Source of the DNA: Clostridium sp. CAG:508 | Lineage (GTDB): Bacteria; Bacillota; Clostridia; TANB77; CAG-508 | Direction: 5' to 3' | DNA length: 30,756 nucleotides | Assembly (NCBI GenBank): GCA_000435755.1 | Contig: FR889109.1 | Coordinates: forward strand, 47,203-77,958 | Shown: positions 14,133-21,386 of the stretch, in pieces | Position numbering within the stretch: position 1 is the stretch's first letter | How the letters are laid out: each line of letters begins with the position of its first letter | Notes under the pieces: model-generated | What the model saw: only the letters and a program-made list of their open reading frames with translations | Database searches by the model: none | Told to the model about the DNA's origin: nothing | Made by a program: the position numbers and the translations under genes

Positions 14133-14657
14133 TTGGCTACAAATAGAAAATTAGGTAAAACAACAGATATTAGATTAGCAATGTTAAAAACTTTAACAAC
14201 TGATTTAATGTTACATGAAAAAATAGAAACTACTGAAGCTAGAGCAAAAGAAGTAAAAGCAATTGCAGATAGTTTAATTTCATTAGCAGTAAAAGAAAAA
14301 GACAATTTTGAAATGGTAGACGTTAAAGTTTCTAAAGCAAAATTAGATAGCAAAGGAAATAAAGTAACAGAATTAGTAAAAAGCAAAAATGGTAAAGAAT
14401 ATCTAAGAGTAGTAAAAGAAACAACAACTGAAAAAAGACAAAAAGATATGCCATCAAGATTAAATGCTAGAAGAAAAATGATGAAAAACATCAATAAAGT
14501 TAAAGATAGTGAAGGAAATAACATTGATTTAACTGCAAAATTATTTAATGAAATTGCTCCTAAATATGAAGGAAGAGTTGGTGGATACACAACTATGCTT
14601 AAATTAGGACCAAGAAAAGGTGATAATGCAGAAATGGTTATTTTAAAACTAGTTTAA
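14133..14657 (+). CDS. rplQ: 50S ribosomal protein L17 with internal insertion
   Basis: L17 sits near the tunnel exit of the large subunit. The start NRKLGKTTDIRLAMLKTLTTDL and end GGYTTMLKLGPRKGD...VILKLV are unmistakable. The protein is 174 residues, against about 120 in Bacillus. The extra 50 or so residues lie roughly between 53 and 105, ahead of SRLNARRKMM, and are rich in lysine. From memory similar enlarged L17 proteins occur in other Clostridia. The start is TTG at 14133 with AAAGGAGGG upstream. It ends the alpha operon; the ECF transporter genes usual after rplQ are not here. Confidence 0.96.
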   Translation: MATNRKLGKTTDIRLAMLKTLTTDLMLHEKIETTEARAKEVKAIADSLISLAVKEKDNFEMVDVKVSKAKLDSKGNKVTELVKSKNGKEYLRVVKETTTEKRQKDMPSRLNARRKMMKNINKVKDSEGNNIDLTAKLFNEIAPKYEGRVGGYTTMLKLGPRKGDNAEMVILKLV

Positions 14658-14696
14658 TAATTGTTTCAAAGAAGCAAATATAGGAGAGTGTGAAAT

Positions 14697-14945
14697 ATGG
14701 AAATACTAAAATATATCATATTAGTTATTTATATTATTGTATGTATTGCTCTAATTGTTTTAGCAACAATACAAAAAAGTGAGAGACCAGGAGCTTCAGG
14801 AACAATTACAGGTTCTTCAACCAATAACTTTTATGAGCAAAATAAGGGAAGAACAAAGGAAGGTAAACTAAAAAAATGGACAATAATTCTTGGAATTGTG
14901 TTTGTTGTATTAGCAATTGCCTTAGGAATCCTATATCTAGTATAA
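14697..14945 (+). CDS. secG: Preprotein translocase subunit SecG
   Basis: SecG is the small non-essential subunit that assists SecYE in protein export. The 82-residue product has two membrane helices (about residues 5-25 and 60-81) with the conserved connecting loop QKSERPGASGTITGSS. AGGAGAG lies about 8 bases before the ATG. Linked secG-rnr pairs are common in Firmicutes. The gene follows rplQ by 39 bases and may be cotranscribed with the alpha operon up to the terminator at 14953. Confidence 0.95.
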   Translation: MEILKYIILVIYIIVCIALIVLATIQKSERPGASGTITGSSTNNFYEQNKGRTKEGKLKKWTIILGIVFVVLAIALGILYLV

Positions 14946-14952
14946 AAACTAT

Positions 14953-14985
14953 AAAATGTGGCAGAATAAAGTTCTGCCACATTTT
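14953..14985 (+). terminator. Intrinsic terminator-like hairpin after secG
   Basis: AAAATGTGGCAGAA (14953-14966) pairs perfectly with TTCTGCCACATTTT (14972-14985), loop TAAAG. The stem is GC-rich in its centre with A/T flanks that would supply the U tract in either direction. It probably ends the alpha operon-secG transcript. Confidence 0.8.
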
Positions 14986-15000
14986 GCTGTATATAATATC

Positions 15001-15075
15001 GGCACGTCGCTTGCACTTGGGATATATTTTTTCTCGTCTAAAGCACGAAAAAATATATACCAAAGTCGCTGTGCC
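15001..15075 (+). repeat. Long hairpin between secG and rnr (possible divergent relative of the repeat family)
   Basis: GGCAC (15001-15005) pairs with GTGCC (15071-15075), CTTGG (15016-15020) with CCAAAG (15060-15065), and ATATATTTTTTC with the run CGAAAAAATATAT (to about 15058) around CTCGTCTAAAGCA. Like the ribosomal-cluster repeats it has a long AT-rich inner stem and conserved-looking mismatched blocks (GTCGCTTGCA on the left, GCCTACTC on the right). The blocks do not line up cleanly with CTTCGTCTTGCG / CCTAGCAATACT, so the relationship is uncertain. Confidence 0.55.
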
Positions 15076-15148
15076 TACTCTATAAGATTTTAATGTATAA
15101 AAAGTATAACTAATTAAAGTTATGACATAATAAAAGTAAAGGAAAAGT

Positions 15149-16954
15149 ATGAAAGAAGAGTTAAAGAAGGATAATCAAGAATTTGAAAAAGATAAGTATG
15201 TAGGAGTTTTTCAAAAAAGTAAAAACTTCGGTTTTGTTGTGCTTGATGATAGAAAAATAAAAGCAGATATATACATATCTAAAAAGAACAGCAAAAAGGC
15301 TAAAAATAATCAAAAGGTAGTAGTGCAAATATTAAAATTACCTGAAAAAAATAGAAAAGCAGAAGGCAAAATAATTGAAATACTAGGCAATATAAATCAA
15401 GCAGGAGTGGACATGCTTTCATTAGTAAAAGACTATGACTTGCCATATGAATTTCCAGAAGCAGTTATAAACGAAGCAAAAGCAATAAAACAAGAAGTAG
15501 CTAAAAAAGACATTCCAAATAGATTAGATTTAAGAAATAAAATAATATTTACTATTGATGGAGAAGATGCAAAAGACTTAGATGATGCAGTATCAGTAGA
15601 AAAATTAAAAAATGGAAATTATCTTTTAAATGTGTCTATTGCAGATGTTAGCTATTATGTGCAAGAAAAATCTAAACTTGATAAAGAAGCAATAATTAGA
15701 GGTACAAGTATATATATGTTAGATAGAGTAATTCCAATGCTTCCAAAAGAGCTATCAAATGGAATATGTAGTTTAAATCAAAAAGAAGATAGATTTGCAA
15801 TAACTGTTTTAATGGAAATAAATAAAAAGGGTGAAGTAGTATCTTCAGACATACAAAAAAGTGTAATAAAAGTAACTAGAAGAATGAGTTACAAAGAGGT
15901 ACAAACTATACTAGACGAAATAGAAGGAGCAGAAGATAAGGGTATATTTAAACCAAAAGCAAAACAAAAATTATTAAAAGAATGTGAACCATACTTTGAA
16001 CACTTTAAAAGAATGGCAGAACTTGCCAATATATTAAAACAAAGAAGAACAAAAGCAGGAAGCTTAAATTTAGATATTCCAGAAAGCAAAATAACATTAG
16101 ACGAACAAGGAGTAGCAATAAATGTAGACAAATATGAAATGTATTTTGCAAATGAAATTATAGAGCAATTTATGCTAACTGCAAATGAAACAGTAGCAGA
16201 AAAATTTTATTGGTTAGAGGCTCCATTTATATATCGTGTGCATGAGGTACCAGACGAAGAAAAAATAGCAGAACTAAATAAATTCTTATGGAATTTAGGA
16301 TATAAAATAAAAGGAAACAAAGACAATATACATCCAAAAGCATTTGCAGAAGTTTTAGAAAAAGTAAAAGGAAAACCAGAAGAAAGAGTAGTATCAAACC
16401 TTATACTAAGAACTTTAAAAGTAGCAAGATATGAAGCAGAAAACAAAGGGCACTTTGGAATTGCAAGTAAATACTATTGCCATTTCACATCACCAATAAG
16501 AAGATACCCAGACTTATTCATACACAGAATAATATCAAAATATTTAGAAGAAAACTATCAACTAAAAGAAAATGAAATAGAAAAATATAGTAGTCAAGCA
16601 GTAAAATATGCAGAACGTTCATCTGAAAGAGAAAAAATTGCACAAAAAGTAGAGCGAGATGCAGACGCAATTAAAAAAGCTGAATATATGCAAAGCAAAA
16701 TAGGCGAAGAATACGAAGGAATTATTTCAAGTATAACATCATTTGGAATGTTTGTAGAACTTCCAAACACAGTAGAAGGACTAATACGTTTTGATGATTT
16801 AGGAAACGAATACTTTATATATGACGAAGAAAAGAAAACACTTCAAGGAGAAAAAAGCAAGAAGATATATAAAATAGGAGACAGCATAAAAGTGCGTGTA
16901 ATCTTCGCAGACAAACTAACAAGAAAAGTAGACTTTGAAAAAATTTCAGGATAA
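15149..16954 (+). CDS. rnr: RNase R family 3'-5' exoribonuclease, short form
   Basis: RNase R degrades structured RNA from the 3' end and takes part in rRNA and tmRNA-linked quality control. The product is 601 residues. A cold-shock-like OB domain (about 16-80, YVGVFQKSKNFGFVV) is followed by the RNB catalytic domain. The magnesium-binding aspartates D137, D143, D145 and D146 lie in IDGEDAKDLDD, and HFTSPIRRYPDLFIHR marks the active-site end. A C-terminal S1 domain starts near 525 (GEEYEGIISSITSFGMFVEL). Most family members are 700-800 residues; the N-terminal helix-turn-helix domain and first cold-shock domain are missing. smpB does not follow. Confidence 0.93.
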   Translation: MKEELKKDNQEFEKDKYVGVFQKSKNFGFVVLDDRKIKADIYISKKNSKKAKNNQKVVVQILKLPEKNRKAEGKIIEILGNINQAGVDMLSLVKDYDLPYEFPEAVINEAKAIKQEVAKKDIPNRLDLRNKIIFTIDGEDAKDLDDAVSVEKLKNGNYLLNVSIADVSYYVQEKSKLDKEAIIRGTSIYMLDRVIPMLPKELSNGICSLNQKEDRFAITVLMEINKKGEVVSSDIQKSVIKVTRRMSYKEVQTILDEIEGAEDKGIFKPKAKQKLLKECEPYFEHFKRMAELANILKQRRTKAGSLNLDIPESKITLDEQGVAINVDKYEMYFANEIIEQFMLTANETVAEKFYWLEAPFIYRVHEVPDEEKIAELNKFLWNLGYKIKGNKDNIHPKAFAEVLEKVKGKPEERVVSNLILRTLKVARYEAENKGHFGIASKYYCHFTSPIRRYPDLFIHRIISKYLEENYQLKENEIEKYSSQAVKYAERSSEREKIAQKVERDADAIKKAEYMQSKIGEEYEGIISSITSFGMFVELPNTVEGLIRFDDLGNEYFIYDEEKKTLQGEKSKKIYKIGDSIKVRVIFADKLTRKVDFEKISG

Positions 16955-16980
16955 AAACGTGCCAAATTATGGCACGTTTT
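16954..16980 (+). terminator. Bidirectional terminator between rnr and the ger operon
   Basis: AAAACGTGCCA (16954-16964) pairs perfectly with TGGCACGTTTT (16970-16980), loop AATTA. The left end is the last base of the rnr stop, and the right end overlaps the stop of the minus-strand 56-residue gene. It can serve both convergent transcription units. Confidence 0.85.
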
Positions 16981-17149
16981 AGTATATAAAATACATTGTA
17001 ACAGCAAATGCAAAGCCTATAATAGTAAGAAAGATCAAAATTAAGCCTCCGGGCTTATTTTTGTTTACTACAATTTCATAAAAACCATAACTAATACTTT
17101 CAACCAAAGCGAGTAATGCAAACAAAACCACTAAAAAACTTACAACCAT
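16979..17149 (-). CDS. Small two-helix membrane protein of the germinant receptor operon (D-subunit-like)
   Basis: This is a 56-residue ORF: MVVSFLVVLFALLALVES..., then YGFYEIVVNKNKPGG, then a second hydrophobic stretch to the end (TMYFIY). Two membrane helices (about 2-18 and 36-53) are joined by a short basic loop. AAGGAG lies 6 bases before the ATG, and the gene follows gerC after 12 bases in the same direction. Some Bacillus germinant receptor operons have a fourth D gene coding for a small two-helix protein that modulates receptor activity (recalled from the literature). Position, size and topology fit that role here, but I see no sequence signature to prove it. Confidence 0.75.
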   Translation of the reverse strand: MVVSFLVVLFALLALVESISYGFYEIVVNKNKPGGLILIFLTIIGFAFAVTMYFIY

Positions 17150-17161
17150 AAAAATCTCCTT

Positions 17162-18380
17162 TTAAATTCCTGTTAGCAAAAATCCTGAATCAACTACAAC
17201 TTCAGGCTCAACTTTAAAAAATGAATCTTGATAATGTTGTAACCAGTTATAATTCTCTAATTCTTGCATAGTTTTAAAATTTTTTAAAGCATAATTACCA
17301 AAACCACTACAATCAGACTTCAATTCTTTTGAAGTTTTATATAAATAATGTAAAAGTAATTTCTCTAAATAATTATTAGCATATTCCTGAGTTAGTTTTA
17401 TTTGCTGTTCAGTATTAGTATTAGATAATTGCTTAATAGAAGAAATAGTTGCATTTGCCTTAACCTTTATTTTTATATAAGGCGTTCCATTTAAAAGTGA
17501 AACATTGATTTTAGGGCTTGTAGTAAAATCAAAATATAAATCAATTAAATTCTCCTTGTTTTCAGGGTCTGGCATTGAAATATTACAGCTCTTAACCTTA
17601 CCAGTGACAATCAAGTGAGCAACAGTTTCTAAAGGAGTTAAAGTACCAACAAGTTTATCTTGTCTAAACACTGCAGTACCAACATTTTCAACACCATTTT
17701 TTGCCTCTAAAATCTCACTACCAGAATCATCAGAACTTTTATTGTTAGAAGACTGATTAGAATCAGCTTTAGAAATTACATTGCCGTAGAAGTGCAACAG
17801 GTTGAGAAGCAAGAGATGTTATTTTATTCATAAATTGTCCAAGATTAGCATCTACAATATATCCAGTATATTCACTAGAATTGGGAAATGTAGCATAAAA
17901 CTTCGTTATTAAATTGTCCAAAGTTGGTTTTACACTTGCAATATAATCCCTAGCAGAGGAAGTGGTTATAAGAATATTGGTATCAGGTCTAATTTGTACT
18001 TTGTTAGCTAAAGAAAATATTTCTTCTTTAATTCCAGACATTGCAATTTTTTCAGAAAATATTATAAGCTTACAATGAGACAAGTTTATTTCTTTACTAG
18101 AATAAGTATTTATTAAATTAAGTGCAGCGTCAATAGAAGGAGCCTCTATTGTATCCATAATTATAGAAGAGCTTTCATTTGAAGAGCCTTCACCAGAAGC
18201 GGCACTTGGTTTAGTAAATTGAAATGTAACTTTTAATCTTTCTGTATCTCCAACATCTATGCCTAGTGCAACAATATAAGTTAAATCATCTATACTTTGA
18301 ATACGGTGACTACTTGTAAATGCAAAAGAAAATAATATTACAACCAATATAATCAAAATATACTTATATGCGTTTTTCAT
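17162..18380 (-). CDS. gerC: Germinant receptor C subunit, GerC family, with apparent +1 frameshift
   Basis: GerC proteins are the peripheral subunit of spore germinant receptors at the inner spore membrane. The N-terminal part (MKNAYKYILIILVVILFSF, then IDDLTYIVALGIDVGD) matches the family start. The second part carries the C-terminal domain (EPEVVVDSGFLLTGI end). The reading frame breaks at a CGG codon at 17786-17784; skipping the C of that codon joins the halves as ...SQPVALL-GNVISKAD... and gives 405 residues, normal for the family. Without the shift, UAA follows four codons after CGG. No lipobox cysteine is present after the signal helix, so lipid anchoring seems lost or replaced. The start is ATG 18380, overlapping gerB, with AAAGGAA upstream. 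Confidence 0.85.
17784..17786 (-). other. Candidate +1 frameshift site (CGG codon) in gerC
   Basis: The minus-strand reading is CTT CTA C-GGC AAT GTA. The zero frame reads CTA CGG CAA TGT AAT TTC TAA. Skipping the C at 17786 gives GGC AAT GTA and continues to the natural gene end. The surrounding sequence has no homopolymer run. Confidence 0.6.
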
Positions 18381-19482
18381 TAACAATTCCTTTCATTTTT
18401 TGACTTCGTAAATATTTAATATTAGCCAAAATTAAAATAATAATACTCAAGACAAATACTAAAATTAAAATAATATATCTGTATACAGTATTTTCTAGAA
18501 AGCTTATTTCCTGCATATTTTTAGGAATTAAAGCAGTTCCAAATATAAATAAAGCAAACAAAGTAGAAATCCATTTTGAATATTTCAAATTTGTAACTCT
18601 TTTAAATATGCTAGTAGAAAAGTATAGTACAATTGCCAAATAACATATGATAGAGAGTAGCCAAATAAGTAAAAATAATGCATCTAACCTTTGAAAAAAT
18701 CTACTAAAATCTATAAAACGAGATGCTAAATAAATAGGAAATATTTGTTGCTCTATAATTGTAGGTGGAAAAATAAAAAGTAAAGTTGCCGCACTAATTA
18801 GTAAGAAAAATGCAGAAAGTCCAACAGAGGTATAAGCTACCTTTTTAAAATCTTTTTGATTCTTCAAATAAGGTGGAAGAAGGTATATACAAGCAATTCC
18901 ACCAAAAGCAAATAAATCGCTTAACCCACTAAAAAATGTTGTATAAGCACCATTCCCTAAAATAGGGAAAATCTTTTGAAAGGTAAGGTTCTTCCAATTT
19001 CCTATAAATATAAAAATTATACTAACAGAAACTAATATGGTAAAAAATAAATTAGCGCGTGCAATAGAAACAATATTAAGCTTATTCATAATTACAATAG
19101 CAATTAAAAACAAAATCATAATTATAGGCAAAGAAGTTCTAGGAAAAAATATAAGCTTTAGCCCCTCTGAAAAACTTCTAAGCAGTATTCCAGTGATAAA
19201 AATAATATAAAGTAAAAATAAAATTGAAATACCTATTTTTAAAACCTTGCCACCTAAAAATTCGGCAATATCTATAATATCTAAACCAGGAAAACTCTCT
19301 AATAACTTACAAATCAAGAAGATTAGGATTATTACAATAGCACTAATATATATAACATTAAGAATAGAAGCAGAAGCGTGTTCAGCTACAATACTTCTGG
19401 GTAAGCCTAAAATTATGTGATTTATAACAATAGCAACAATTAAAATAATTGCTTCCCATTTTCCTAATTTTTGTTCTGTCAT
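18364..19482 (-). CDS. gerB: Germinant receptor B subunit, GerB family permease
   Basis: GerB is the integral membrane subunit, of the APC amino-acid transporter superfamily, that senses germinants. The 372-residue product has about ten hydrophobic segments and opens with the family pattern LGKWEAIILIVAIVINHIIL followed by LPRSIV. The length is standard (about 365). The ATG is 14 bases downstream of the gerA stop with AAAGGAG in the gap. Its end overlaps the start of gerC by 17 bases, so translation is coupled. Confidence 0.93.
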   Translation of the reverse strand: MTEQKLGKWEAIILIVAIVINHIILGLPRSIVAEHASASILNVIYISAIVIILIFLICKLLESFPGLDIIDIAEFLGGKVLKIGISILFLLYIIFITGILLRSFSEGLKLIFFPRTSLPIIMILFLIAIVIMNKLNIVSIARANLFFTILVSVSIIFIFIGNWKNLTFQKIFPILGNGAYTTFFSGLSDLFAFGGIACIYLLPPYLKNQKDFKKVAYTSVGLSAFFLLISAATLLFIFPPTIIEQQIFPIYLASRFIDFSRFFQRLDALFLLIWLLSIICYLAIVLYFSTSIFKRVTNLKYSKWISTLFALFIFGTALIPKNMQEISFLENTVYRYIILILVFVLSIIILILANIKYLRSQKMKGIVNEKRI

Positions 19483-19496
19483 AAAACTGCTCCTTT

Positions 19497-21221
19497 CTAT
19501 TTATATTTCCAAGTTCTGCTTATGTGAGACTGTGAGTTTTGCTTTTTGGTATTTAAATAATCAGGTCTTTTTTCACGCTTCCACATTGGGTCTAAGAAAA
19601 ATCCACTTTCATTTATATTTGTAATAGGGCTATATGGTGCCATAAAAGGAACTCCAAAAGATTTGATACTGCACAAAATGGTAGCATATACACAAAGCCC
19701 AACAGCAATTCCGAAAAATCCTGCAATATACCCTAAAAGTATAAAGCCAAACCTTAGTATTCTCAAATGATAGCCAAAGTAAAAATCAGGAATGGCAAAA
19801 GATGCTATACCAGTAATTGCAACAACAATGATTAAAATAGGGCTTACAATATCAGCACTAACAGCAGCTTGTCCTAAAACCAAAGCACCAACAATACCTA
19901 TAGTTGGACCAATAGGAGAGGGAACCCTTAACCCAGCTTCACGAATAAGTTCAAAAGAAATTTCCATAAGTAAAATTTCAAAAATAATAGGAAATGGAAC
20001 ATTTTCTCTTGATGCAATTACAGAAAACAGCAATTCAGTTGGTAGTAGCTCTTGGTGAAAATCTGAAATTGCAACATATAATCCAGGAAGAAGTAGTGTT
20101 ATAAAAATCGAGATTAAGCGCAAAATTTTTGAAAAATTTGCAAACTGAAATTTTAAATTGCTATCTTCAGGTGATGCAATAAAATCGGTAAAAGTAGCTG
20201 GCATAATAAGAACATAAGGATTTCCATTAACTATAACTACTACTTTGCCACTATATAAATGCTTAGCAGCCTTATCAGGTCTTTCTGTGGATATTATTTG
20301 TGGAATTGTGTAATTGTTTTTATCTTCGATCAATTGCTGAAGTTCACCACTAGAAAGCAAAGTATCAATTTTTAAATTGCTAACTCTGTATTTTACCTCT
20401 GCAACTAAATCAGCATTTGCAATATCTTGCATATAACAAATACAACATTTTGTTTTACTTAAATTACCAACCTCAATACTTTCTATTATTAGATTTTCAT
20501 TATTGATAATTCGGCGAAGTAGAGAAGTGTTAGTACGAATATTTTCAACAAATCCTTCTTGAGGTCCTTTAATAATAACCTCATTATTAGGAGTCTCAAC
20601 ACCTCTTTGTTTAAAGCCTTTTACATCTATATCATAAGCAATTCCAAGAGTATCAACAAAAAGCAAACAATTACCCATATTAACACCATTAAAAGCATCT
20701 TTAAAAGAGCTAACTTTTTTAACACTATTTTGAGGAAGCAAACAGTCAGATATATATGTTTCTAAATCAAACTTTTTAACTTTTCTAACAGTAATATTAT
20801 TTGTTTTAGCCTCATTTATAACCTGATTTTGCTCACCATCAAAAATATTAGCTCTATTACGCATCATAAGAGCTTCTAGTACATTATCATTTACAAGCTC
20901 CGAATTTACCATACCATCAATCAAAAGAAGAAAAGCTTGATACTGCCTATTTCTAGCTGTCAAAGTAAATTCTCTAACAATAATATCACTATTTATTAAA
21001 AGATTATACTTAACCTTAACATACTCAAGATTAACAGAAAGACTAGGAAAAATGTTCTCCACCTCAAAGATTCCTTCATTTTTATCAAGCTCCTCAGGAG
21101 TCATACTAACATTATTGCCATCATTTTCATAAGGGCTAGATAAGGTAAAATTATATTCATTTTGGTCAGGTGAATCAAACACACTTTTAACTATATTTGT
21201 AAGCTTATCTTTAAAATTCAT
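19497..21221 (-). CDS. gerA: Germinant receptor A subunit, GerA family
   Basis: GerA is the A subunit of the germinant receptor, which forms the ion-conducting channel in the spore membrane. The product is 574 residues from ATG 21221 (MNFKDKLTNIVKSVF), chosen because TTTGGAG lies 6 bases upstream; an in-frame ATG at 21269 adds 16 atypical residues. The soluble N-terminal part carries GPQEGFVENIRTNTSLLRR near 227-245. The membrane part carries the hallmark run SRENVPFP, REAGLRVPSPIGPTIGIVG and LGQAAVSADIVSP. It is the first gene of the gerA-gerB-gerC-D operon. Confidence 0.94.
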   Translation of the reverse strand: MNFKDKLTNIVKSVFDSPDQNEYNFTLSSPYENDGNNVSMTPEELDKNEGIFEVENIFPSLSVNLEYVKVKYNLLINSDIIVREFTLTARNRQYQAFLLLIDGMVNSELVNDNVLEALMMRNRANIFDGEQNQVINEAKTNNITVRKVKKFDLETYISDCLLPQNSVKKVSSFKDAFNGVNMGNCLLFVDTLGIAYDIDVKGFKQRGVETPNNEVIIKGPQEGFVENIRTNTSLLRRIINNENLIIESIEVGNLSKTKCCICYMQDIANADLVAEVKYRVSNLKIDTLLSSGELQQLIEDKNNYTIPQIISTERPDKAAKHLYSGKVVVIVNGNPYVLIMPATFTDFIASPEDSNLKFQFANFSKILRLISIFITLLLPGLYVAISDFHQELLPTELLFSVIASRENVPFPIIFEILLMEISFELIREAGLRVPSPIGPTIGIVGALVLGQAAVSADIVSPILIIVVAITGIASFAIPDFYFGYHLRILRFGFILLGYIAGFFGIAVGLCVYATILCSIKSFGVPFMAPYSPITNINESGFFLDPMWKREKRPDYLNTKKQNSQSHISRTWKYK

Positions 21222-21251
21222 AATAACTCCAAAACATAAAAATTCTACATT

Positions 21252-21281
21252 TATTATTTTCCATAACATGAAAAAATATTC
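21252..21281 (-). promoter_or_regulatory. Possible sigma-G type promoter of the ger operon
   Basis: On the minus strand GAATA (21281-21277) is followed after 18 bases by AATAATA (21258-21252), about 30 bases before the gerA start. This fits the forespore sigma-G consensus (GHATR, 17-18 bases, CATnHTA) except for the first -10 base. Germinant receptor operons are sigma-G controlled in Bacillus. The match is short and AT-rich, so confidence is low. Confidence 0.35.
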
Positions 21282-21322
21282 AAGAAAATGTCAATCTATG
21301 GGGGCTTTAATTTGCTAAATAC

Positions 21323-21351
21323 TTGTTTTTTTCAATAATATGTGATATAAA
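21323..21351 (+). promoter_or_regulatory. Sigma-A-like promoter of the DnaB-like gene
   Basis: TTGTTT (21323-21328), a 17-base spacer and TATAAA (21346-21351) preceded by TG at 21343-21344 (extended -10). It lies 36 bases before the ATG of the helicase gene. The surrounding region is very AT-rich, which raises the chance-match rate. Confidence 0.5.
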
Positions 21352-21386
21352 AAAATAGTAAATATTTTTTAAAAGGTGGAGAAAAC

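Noticed and set aside
14831..15085. Short open frames across the secG end and the following hairpins, on both strands
   Set aside because: They overlap secG or the palindromes, have no ribosome binding site and no family resemblance.
15100..15148. Sigma-A promoter for rnr
   Set aside because: No pair of -35 and -10 hexamers with acceptable spacing is evident; only AT-rich matches are seen.
17162..17812. Two separate genes in place of one shifted gerC
   Set aside because: The second frame has no ribosome binding site at 17812, its opening residues are the out-of-frame reading of the first half, and joined they make one family-length GerC.
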